In this document: positions 9,456 to 16,135 of the stretch, one piece after another | Layout: every line of letters starts with the position of its first letter | Position numbering within the stretch: position 1 is the first letter of the stretch | Source of the DNA: Sphingobacterium sp. xlx-96 | GTDB lineage: Bacteria > Bacteroidota > Bacteroidia > Sphingobacteriales > Sphingobacteriaceae | NCBI RefSeq assembly: GCF_011007365.1 | Contig: NZ_WFKM01000001.1 | Location: 614,715-678,714 of the forward strand | Reading direction: 5' to 3' | Length of the DNA: 64,000 nt | Notes under the pieces: generated by a model | Database searches by the model: none | What the model was told of the DNA's origin: nothing | The model's input: the letters and a program-made list of their open reading frames with translations, nothing else | Program-made: the position numbers and the translations under genes

Positions 9456-11627
9456 ATGGTCAGATTACAATATATTGCTGCTTTTTGCTCATTGTTGTTA
9501 GCTTTAGCATGCAAAAAAGATGATGCAGAATATCTCAAGTTTTCAGAACTTGGGGCTGCAAAAAAAGAGTATACAATTCCGGCTACTGCTGGTCAGCTGG
9601 AGATTAAAGTGTTGTCCAATGGGAACTTTGAAGTGGTATTACCACAGGAACAGTCTTGGTTAAAGCTAAGTAATACTAAAATGAAGGGAGACACCAGCTT
9701 CCTATTGGATCATGAAGCTAACGTTGGATTTCCGCGTAAGTCTGTAGTTGCGCTGTATGCAGCAGAAAGCGAGCGTTATGATACCGTCATGGTTAAACAA
9801 AACGGTACCATACAGCCTGTATTGAATTTTCCAACCTTGAATACAACAGTATTAGGTGACGGAGGAGCGGTAGTCGGCAAGCTAAAAACCAATATTCCGC
9901 TGGAGGATATGACCATAAAGGTTATTTATCCTACACCGGACGCCGAAGCTTGGTTAAATGAGGATTTCGCATACGATCCTAATACTGAAAATTTTAGCTT
10001 TACAGTCAAACCGAATACTTCGCAGACAGAGCTGCGCAATGTACAGGTTCGCCTTTCTTACAAAGACGGTTGGGATATCGAACATGTGTCTACGCTATAT
10101 CTGTTGCAGGCAAATGCACAGAACAAGTTCGGGACCCAAGCAGATTTTCCAGAGGTACGGGTATGGGCTGGAGAGAAGATAACTTCTGATTTGTTTATCG
10201 AAGGGCATGTGGTCAGTGATGCTGGTAATCCAAACGTGGGGGATGCTCCTCAAACGACGCCAACAGCCATTAACTATACGCAAAATGACCGTACAGTATA
10301 TGTGCAGAGTTTGGATGGACGCTACGGCTTTCGTATCATAACAAGTACGCCTGCGGACAATATCTTCAAGAGATATGGTAAGGTGCAGATTCTGTTAAAA
10401 GGTGTTGGAGTAGAACGCGAGGCTAATCCAAACCGTTACACGCTAACAGGTGTAACATCGACGATGGTGATGAAACAGGAGGAAGGCACTTTCAGTCAGC
10501 TTGCAGTTAAGCAGAAGTATATGAAAGACCTTACAGATGACGATCTTTATACCTTTGTTACCTTGAAAGATGTGGAGTTTCCGATCCGAAAGGGTTCCTT
10601 TACACCGATCAATGAAGGTTATTCTACTTTATTCGCGGCACATCGAATCGGTAAATACCCTTTGCTGATGCGTGATAAAAATGGAGATGACTTCTTTACG
10701 TTAACGAATACGCGTACCAGCTATCGTAGAGATGGCAGTATGTTACCTTCTGGATCAGGGACAATTTCTGGTATCATTGTGCATGAAAAGTTCACACGAT
10801 TTGAGTATCAAGATGCGAATTTGGAGCAAGATTATGGAAATATCGGAAGATATCAGATCCGTCATTTGACTAAAGAGGATATTAAAATCAATGCTGCATT
10901 GAATAGTGGTTTTTCTGAATTGCTTACCGAGTATCAATATCCGAATATTACGAATGGTATCGCCTTACCTACGCTAGGTAACAATGGTAGCATAACCTTT
11001 TCTATGAATACGGTGAGCCTAGGTAGAAATTTAGATTTTAGTTATCTGGGACCTGTCGGGAAAGAGAATTTAGGAAATACAAATCAATATGGAAATGGTG
11101 TGTTGACAGGCTCAGGCAGTAAACAGAATACGGAAGCTAACACTAACTCTGATGGTAAAGGAGCTGTGACCAATGCTGCAATTACGGCTAACAATACATG
11201 GTGGAATTATGAAAAGAATAGAGGAGAAGGATTTGTGATAGATTTTTCTACGCTGGGAATTAATACAAGTCAGCTTTCACTACAATTTACCGTAAATAAT
11301 CTTGTGGGGGGGACTGGAAAAGGGGCTCCGCGCTATTGGAAAGTAGAATGGTCTGAACATGGTAATATGGACGGTACTTGGACCAAAATAAAGAGTTATA
11401 CGGTTCCGGATGCTCCTTTATTTGCAAATACCAATATACACCAGCTAGCAGCGTACAAAAATATTAATGTCAAGCTTCCATTGGCAATGTTAGGGAAATC
11501 AAAGGTATATCTTCGATTGGTTGTCGAAAAGAACCTCGCTTCTGATGGAAGCAGTTATGCAAGTGAACCGTTGTCTGTGGCAACAACAACAGGGATAGGT
11601 TATTTAGCTATTCGCTATAATAAATAA
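9456..11627 (+). CDS. BACON / DUF5689-domain lipoprotein (paralogue 2)
   Basis: 723-residue lipoprotein (lipobox LALAC, Cys19) with the same order of modules as its upstream neighbour: a BACON-like domain (about 25-113, FEVVLPQEQSWLKLSN and MVKQNG), one further beta-sandwich (ending LLQAN), a DUF5689-type region (LFIEGHVVSDAGNPNVGDA, FKRYGKVQILLKGVG, NPNRYTLTGV) and the C-terminal module (NTWWNYEKNRGEGFVIDFSTLGIN, YWKVEWSEHG). It is shorter than paralogue 1 mainly because one sandwich repeat is missing. It starts 15 bp after paralogue 1 and ends 4 bp before the second EEP gene, so it is certainly in the operon. Function inferred only from context. Confidence 0.8.
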   Translation: MVRLQYIAAFCSLLLALACKKDDAEYLKFSELGAAKKEYTIPATAGQLEIKVLSNGNFEVVLPQEQSWLKLSNTKMKGDTSFLLDHEANVGFPRKSVVALYAAESERYDTVMVKQNGTIQPVLNFPTLNTTVLGDGGAVVGKLKTNIPLEDMTIKVIYPTPDAEAWLNEDFAYDPNTENFSFTVKPNTSQTELRNVQVRLSYKDGWDIEHVSTLYLLQANAQNKFGTQADFPEVRVWAGEKITSDLFIEGHVVSDAGNPNVGDAPQTTPTAINYTQNDRTVYVQSLDGRYGFRIITSTPADNIFKRYGKVQILLKGVGVEREANPNRYTLTGVTSTMVMKQEEGTFSQLAVKQKYMKDLTDDDLYTFVTLKDVEFPIRKGSFTPINEGYSTLFAAHRIGKYPLLMRDKNGDDFFTLTNTRTSYRRDGSMLPSGSGTISGIIVHEKFTRFEYQDANLEQDYGNIGRYQIRHLTKEDIKINAALNSGFSELLTEYQYPNITNGIALPTLGNNGSITFSMNTVSLGRNLDFSYLGPVGKENLGNTNQYGNGVLTGSGSKQNTEANTNSDGKGAVTNAAITANNTWWNYEKNRGEGFVIDFSTLGINTSQLSLQFTVNNLVGGTGKGAPRYWKVEWSEHGNMDGTWTKIKSYTVPDAPLFANTNIHQLAAYKNINVKLPLAMLGKSKVYLRLVVEKNLASDGSSYASEPLSVATTTGIGYLAIRYNK

Positions 11628-11631
11628 AGAT

Positions 11632-12444
11632 ATGATAAGAAAGATTACAGGATTGTTTGGACTTTGTGCATTAACTTGTACTACAGCTTTAGGGCAATTA
11701 CAGCATAACTTACCCCTACGTATAAAAGTAGGGGTGTATAACTTAGGACACTTTAATCAAGGTCGATTAGGCGGATTTCAGGGAGATGGGAAGATGATGC
11801 AAGCAGAATTGTTCCGCTGGAAAAGCTGGATTGGCGAACAGGGGCTTGATGTATTTGCTGTAAATGAATGGAATCGCTATTTCGATAAAGATAGTACCGT
11901 AGTAGCCGAGGAGGCTTTGTTGAAACCGTTCTATAAAAACGTCTATTTTGGGAAGGAGAATAAGTGGATTTATAACGGTATCGCAACGAACTATACCTTG
12001 GAAAATATACGCCAAGAGAAGTGGGATGGCGATTATTATGCTGTGTTAGGTGATCTGAAAGTGGGAAATAAGACTATTACAGTTATATCTTCACATATTC
12101 CTTGGCAAAAGGAATGGCATAACAGTTCGATTGATGCGCTATTGACTGAGTTAAAGAAGTATGAATACTTTATCTGTATGGGGGACATGAATGCTGCTGA
12201 TAAGGTGCAGTTGAAGTTTACAGAAGCTGGCTTTAATATGGCGAATGGGGGTGTACAAGGCTGGTTCGGTACTGCGGTAGGTACAAATGCTGCTGAAGGT
12301 CGGGTTGGAGCTGTACCTAACAGGAGTATCGATAATATCGTAACGAGTAGCAACATTAAAATAATGAATGTATCTGCTCCATTCACGCACTTGAATGATT
12401 TGGATCATCTCCCAATCTTAGCGGATTTAATCGTTACTTGGTAA
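11632..12444 (+). CDS. Secreted endonuclease/exonuclease/phosphatase-family protein
   Basis: 270-residue EEP-superfamily protein with a classical signal peptide (about 1-21, ending TTALGQ) and no lipobox, so probably periplasmic or exported. Motifs: VYNLGHF at the N-terminus, the metal-binding glutamate in FAVNEWNRYF, SSHIPW, GDMNAADK and the final LDHLPILAD with the Asp-His pair. It is shorter and more divergent than the EEP lipoprotein at 6109 and lies at the far end of the operon, 4 bp behind BACON paralogue 2. A strong terminator follows at 12452, making this the last gene of locus A. Confidence 0.83.
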   Translation: MIRKITGLFGLCALTCTTALGQLQHNLPLRIKVGVYNLGHFNQGRLGGFQGDGKMMQAELFRWKSWIGEQGLDVFAVNEWNRYFDKDSTVVAEEALLKPFYKNVYFGKENKWIYNGIATNYTLENIRQEKWDGDYYAVLGDLKVGNKTITVISSHIPWQKEWHNSSIDALLTELKKYEYFICMGDMNAADKVQLKFTEAGFNMANGGVQGWFGTAVGTNAAEGRVGAVPNRSIDNIVTSSNIKIMNVSAPFTHLNDLDHLPILADLIVTW

Positions 12445-12451
12445 CATTACG

Positions 12452-12484
12452 ACGGGCTGTCTTTTTCGAGACAGCCCGTTTTAT
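12452..12484 (+). terminator. Rho-independent terminator closing locus A
   Basis: Perfect 11-bp stem ACGGGCTGTCT / AGACAGCCCGT with a 6-nt loop and a TTTT tail, beginning 8 bp after the stop codon of the second EEP gene. Confidence 0.92.
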
Positions 12485-12541
12485 ATCTTGCCGAAAATAG
12501 CGTATATTCAGTGTCAATGACATTAGCCCCATAGAAAGAAG

Positions 12542-13006
12542 ATGATCGCGCCTGAAGTTAAAAATCCGGAAGATATCCCTGTTTTATTCGTTGAAGCCTG
12601 GAACTTACGTCGAGCTGATTATATCGCCGATTTATTTGAAGAAAATGCTGATTTTATTAATGTGGTCGGTATTTGGTGGGACAATCGGGAGGCTATTCGT
12701 AAAGCCCATGACTACGGATTGAAAGTGATTTTTAAGGATTCTTTATTGAAATTGGGAAAAGTAAAAGTAAAGTATCTTTCTGAAGATATCGCCGTGGTAC
12801 ATGCTCGGATGCAACTCTCAGGACAGACCGATTTGCACGGTAAGGCAGGTGCTCGGAATAATATATTTCTTTTTGTCGCTCGAAAACAGACAAAGGGCTG
12901 GTTATGTGTCTCGGCACAAAATACAGATATCGTAATTGGAGCGGAAACACATATCAAACGCGAAGATGGCACGCTACAGGCAGTAGATTATAGAAAAAGG
13001 AGTTAA
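12542..13006 (+). CDS. SnoaL/NTF2-fold protein (SgcJ/EcaC-like)
   Basis: 154-residue soluble protein of the NTF2-like fold. The pattern is that of the SgcJ/EcaC group: an N-terminal helix pair IPVLFVEAWNLRRADYIADLFEENADFINVVG, then WWDNREAIRKAHD, and C-terminal strands with VVHARMQLSGQTD and WLCVSAQNTDIV. Members of this fold can be small enzymes or ligand-binding proteins, and no catalytic residue can be assigned here. It is the first gene after the locus A terminator and faces a convergent SDR gene 24 bp beyond its stop. Confidence 0.75.
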   Translation: MIAPEVKNPEDIPVLFVEAWNLRRADYIADLFEENADFINVVGIWWDNREAIRKAHDYGLKVIFKDSLLKLGKVKVKYLSEDIAVVHARMQLSGQTDLHGKAGARNNIFLFVARKQTKGWLCVSAQNTDIVIGAETHIKREDGTLQAVDYRKRS

Positions 13007-13030
13007 GCCAAGACGGAAGCGTTCGATTGT

Positions 13031-13726
13031 CTAGATATTTAGATCTTGCATTGCGGGCATATTGATCTCTTTGACACAGCTTGCATTAGAGGTCTGTGTT
13101 ATAAATCGAAGGGCATTGATGACATCCGCAAGGGGAATAAGTTCTTCATTGTTTTGTTCATCTTCAACTGTAGCTAAATATCCTAGATTCAAAATGGATA
13201 CCCCGATTTTATAAGGGCGTAGATTCTCTCTTAATGCATGTATCATTCCTCTTAAGGCGAATTTAGTAGCAGAAAACGCTACTTCCTTACCGTTATGGTT
13301 GTCCAGTCCCCATGTAGAACCGATCAAAATCACTTTAGCATTGTTAGCTTGTTTCAGGTTAGCAATGACCGATTGTATCGTCAATAGGCAGGATGTAATA
13401 TTTGTGTTTATAATAGAGACTATTTCGGATTCGGACACATGCTCGAAATCGTAATCTGTTGAAAAAGCCTGTTCTTCCCAGATACCAACATTATATATGA
13501 AGTAGTCTAGTTTCTGATTCTCCAGCTGCTCTTTTAGGATTTGTGCGGATATAGAAGGATTGGATAGGTCCATCGAGATCCACTTCATGTTCTTCTGGGT
13601 GTCTAAATAATCGGGTTCACTTCTTGAAACACCGAATATGGTATCGGCTGTATCGGGTAGCTGTTGCGTTATTGCTTTTCCGAGTCCTTTACTCACACCA
13701 AAGATTAAATATGTCTTTTTATCCAT
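13031..13726 (-). CDS. Short-chain dehydrogenase/reductase with Phe at the catalytic Tyr position
   Basis: 231-residue Rossmann-fold SDR. The cofactor loop is GVSKGLGK at about residues 9-16 and the NxG element appears as YNVG. The catalytic serine is probably in LIGSTWG. The usual YxxxK active-site motif reads F-S-A-T-K (codons TTT TCT GCT ACT AAA on the minus strand), so the catalytic tyrosine is replaced by phenylalanine while the lysine is kept. The flanking FALRGM fits the family, so the alignment is secure. Either activity is lost or altered, or the protein uses its Rossmann fold for binding. It stands alone on the minus strand. Confidence 0.85.
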   Translation of the reverse strand: MDKKTYLIFGVSKGLGKAITQQLPDTADTIFGVSRSEPDYLDTQKNMKWISMDLSNPSISAQILKEQLENQKLDYFIYNVGIWEEQAFSTDYDFEHVSESEIVSIINTNITSCLLTIQSVIANLKQANNAKVILIGSTWGLDNHNGKEVAFSATKFALRGMIHALRENLRPYKIGVSILNLGYLATVEDEQNNEELIPLADVINALRFITQTSNASCVKEINMPAMQDLNI

Positions 13727-13803
13727 GTCTTCTAATTTGAAATTAGCATCAATCTCTCGTTAAATCTATTTTATATCTCATAATCCCTTTTTATTAAAGG
13801 AAA

Positions 13804-14109
13804 CTATTTCGCTTTTTCAACAATTAGGATTTTATTGCTGCCTTTTTCGACCCCAATGTTTAGGCTATCGCGTTGTGTTAAACTATTACGTAGTAAAAAA
13901 AGATAATTTTCAAGTTCTTTGTGCTGCTCTTCTAACCAAAAGGAAGAAGCCATAATACCGATCTGTATCCTATAGACGGAGTCCCCTTGAGGTTCAAGTT
14001 GTTCGATTACTTGATCATTATACCATACAAGATCTTTTTTTTCTTGGCGTGTGTCACAAGACAGTAGGAAAAAACCTGATACGACGAGCAAGAGCATATT
14101 TTTAAGCAT
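13804..14109 (-). CDS. Small lipoprotein of unknown function, downstream of the YgiC-like gene
   Basis: 101-residue protein with a lipoprotein signal peptide (LLSC, Cys18) and a short polar domain rich in Glu, Gln and Leu (EEQHKELENYLFLLRNSL, probably helical). It is not recognised as a known family. It follows the YgiC-like gene by 85 bp on the same strand, so it may be the last gene of that operon. Confidence 0.6.
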   Translation of the reverse strand: MLKNMLLLVVSGFFLLSCDTRQEKKDLVWYNDQVIEQLEPQGDSVYRIQIGIMASSFWLEEQHKELENYLFLLRNSLTQRDSLNIGVEKGSNKILIVEKAK

Positions 14110-14194
14110 ACCTTCTAAATTAGAATCGAATTTACATTTTTAGTCGAATTTAAAAGGAATAATAGAACTGGTTTTTTATCTGTGCTCTTTACTA

Positions 14195-15337
14195 TTAATG
14201 TCTTATGATATGCGGTACAAATCTACTTTGATCTGTTGTGATCGGCATATCTGATTCTCTAAAGGATATACCACAGGATTCTTGTCCGATTACCCAGCTA
14301 CCTATTATGGCGAATCCAGTATCCTCCCGATGTAAGGAGGCTAGTTCTTGGTAAATATATCCTTCTTCGCCGTATTCACCTTCCGTAGAATAGATCATCT
14401 GTTTATCGTAGTACATCTCGATATTAGCCCCCTCTCTAGAGAGAATAGGCTTCTTTACAAAATGCTTTAAATAGTCTGGCTCCTTAAAGTAGGCGGCAAG
14501 CAGGTTGGGGTGATTGGGAAATAACTCCCACAGGATGGGCAGTATCGCCTTATTGGATAACAACATCTTCCAAGAAGGTTCGATCCACTGTGTCTGATTG
14601 AGATCATTAATTACATGTACGCCAAAATCTTCACGAACCATCCATTCCCAAGGATACAATTTGAATATAGATTGAATAGATTCGCCTTCTAAATCTACAA
14701 AATCGCGCCCTGTCCAGCCGATATCATCTATATAGATTAGCTTGGTCTGTAATCCTGCCTGGATTGCTGTATCCCGAAGGTATTCTATATTTGTTAGATC
14801 TTCTAGGGTTTCTTTTGCACAGGAAAAATGCAAAATATCCCCTTTAAGATAAGGTTTTAGTTCGCCCCAGCTGTTTATCAATTGTTCGTGAATGCTGTTG
14901 AATTGATCAGTGAGCTCCGGAAAGTAATGTTGTTTCCAATACCATTGCACTATGCCGGTTTCAAACAATGAAGTTGGTGTATCGGCATTGAACTCTAACA
15001 TTTTCAATGCGCCACTCGTCGTATCGTAAGCGAAGTCAAATCTACCGTAAATGGAGGGTTCATCATTTTCCCAGGTCCGTTCAATGTGATGAATCATAAA
15101 TGGAGGAATATGAAAGTGATCATAACGTTTGTGTTTGATCACATACTCGACAGCTTCTAGACACATCGACCATAATTCGCTGGTCGCTTTATAGATAAGA
15201 TCAGCCTCTTTGCTGCTTATCTCATAGTAATAATCATCGACCCAATAGGGGACCCCATCCATGCTGTGGTATCCGTATCCAATAGACTCCAATCGAGATT
15301 CCCAGTTGGGATCTATACGTAGCTTCTTTACTTGCAT
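14195..15337 (-). CDS. Glutathionylspermidine-synthase-like ATP-grasp protein (YgiC/YjfC type)
   Basis: 380-residue ATP-grasp enzyme homologous to the synthetase half of glutathionylspermidine synthase and to E. coli YgiC/YjfC. Family motifs visible: YGRFDFAYD near residue 100, LEFNADTPTSLFETG (about 113-127), the ATP-grasp lysine and loop KKPILSREGANIEMY (about 294-308) and the closing EESYIYQEL-type region near 325 (GEEGYIYQELASL). It has no signal peptide, so it is cytoplasmic. Such proteins form peptide or amide bonds, but the substrate of the YgiC group is not settled. Its start codon overlaps the stop of the YgiB-like gene by one base (TAATG), indicating translational coupling. Confidence 0.87.
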   Translation of the reverse strand: MQVKKLRIDPNWESRLESIGYGYHSMDGVPYWVDDYYYEISSKEADLIYKATSELWSMCLEAVEYVIKHKRYDHFHIPPFMIHHIERTWENDEPSIYGRFDFAYDTTSGALKMLEFNADTPTSLFETGIVQWYWKQHYFPELTDQFNSIHEQLINSWGELKPYLKGDILHFSCAKETLEDLTNIEYLRDTAIQAGLQTKLIYIDDIGWTGRDFVDLEGESIQSIFKLYPWEWMVREDFGVHVINDLNQTQWIEPSWKMLLSNKAILPILWELFPNHPNLLAAYFKEPDYLKHFVKKPILSREGANIEMYYDKQMIYSTEGEYGEEGYIYQELASLHREDTGFAIIGSWVIGQESCGISFRESDMPITTDQSRFVPHIIRH

Positions 15338-15708
15338 TATGATCCAGCCGATGCTTTAGGGGTAGTAGTCGCACTCTTACCAAAACCACCTCGTTGTGCA
15401 TTAAAAGCTGCAGCCTTTGCTGCATTGGTGCCGGATACTGACTGTGGATGCAAGCTGTTATTGGCATAGCCTAATACGCCTCCCATATGCCTGAATGCCA
15501 TAAACCAGAGTAGAGAAGATCCCATACCACCTCCAGTACCATGTCCAGGACGGTAGTTGTCCGTGACTTCCGTATAGGCTGCGGTAGAGTCTGCCCGCAT
15601 ATATACGCGTTGCTTTCCATCCGCCTGCTGTTGCTGCGGTTGTCCACATGATGCCAATACTGAGGTGATCAGTACCAGCTGGATATTTTTTGCTGATGAT
15701 TTTCTCAT
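15337..15708 (-). CDS. YgiB-like lipoprotein (DUF1190 type)
   Basis: 123-residue lipoprotein (lipobox LASC, Cys21) with low-complexity Gln/Gly/Ala/Ser composition. The glycine-rich middle (RPGHGTGGGMGSSLLWFMAF) and the C-terminal RGGFGKSATTT resemble E. coli YgiB, which ends in a similar TRGGFG element and is always paired with YgiC. The pairing is kept here, with one-base overlaps to both neighbours. The role is unknown; the pair is generally linked to the cell envelope. Confidence 0.75.
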   Translation of the reverse strand: MRKSSAKNIQLVLITSVLASCGQPQQQQADGKQRVYMRADSTAAYTEVTDNYRPGHGTGGGMGSSLLWFMAFRHMGGVLGYANNSLHPQSVSGTNAAKAAAFNAQRGGFGKSATTTPKASAGS

Positions 15709-16001
15709 TATTGTACAGTTACATAAATAGGAACTTTGCTCAGTGTTTTCGTAGAATCTACACCATCCCAGGTGTTGGGTGCAGCGGCAGTAATGATAGT
15801 ATCGCTTTTTGCAGCGATCTGTTCTCCGTTGTACCAGATATGCTGCGTCGTAATGTGCAGTACAGAATCTCCTTTTACAACTGTTTTTAAAGTGACTTCT
15901 CGTGCCGATTTTTTATCCAGTTGCTCCAACTTTTGTTCCTTTTCTTGACTACTACAAGATGCCAGTGCCAGTAGGGAAAGTATGCCTATTAAATATTTCA
16001 T
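15708..16001 (-). CDS. Small lipoprotein, first gene of the YgiB/YgiC-like operon
   Basis: 97-residue predicted lipoprotein (ILSLLALASC, Cys16) with a polar beta-rich domain (REVTLKTVVKGDSVLHITTQHIWYNGEQI) of no recognised family. The start at 16001 is preferred to ATGs further upstream because a good promoter lies at 16019-16050 and would start transcription near 16013; 16010 is also possible. The stop overlaps the YgiB-like start by one base. Confidence 0.65.
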   Translation of the reverse strand: MKYLIGILSLLALASCSSQEKEQKLEQLDKKSAREVTLKTVVKGDSVLHITTQHIWYNGEQIAAKSDTIITAAAPNTWDGVDSTKTLSKVPIYVTVQ

Positions 16002-16018
16002 AATGTCCATATACCTCA

Positions 16019-16050
16019 CAAACTTACAAAAAAATGGCCTGATAGGCAAT
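16019..16050 (-). promoter_or_regulatory. Promoter of the YgiB/YgiC-like operon
   Basis: Minus strand ATTG (16047-16050), spacer of 20, then TAAGTTTG (16019-16026). The -7 element is an exact match to the Bacteroidota TAnnTTTG consensus. Expected transcription start is about 16013, 3-12 bases before the possible start codons. Confidence 0.75.
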
Positions 16051-16135
16051 AGAGTAGGAGCGAAACCCAGCCGTGCTATATCCGATTGTGGGTCGATCGT
16101 TTTTGCTACCCAAGGATTTCGGGATCATCAGTGTC

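Noticed and set aside
15234..15467. 77-codon minus-strand frame over the YgiB/YgiC junction
   Set aside because: It overlaps two coupled genes with family support and has no recognisable content.
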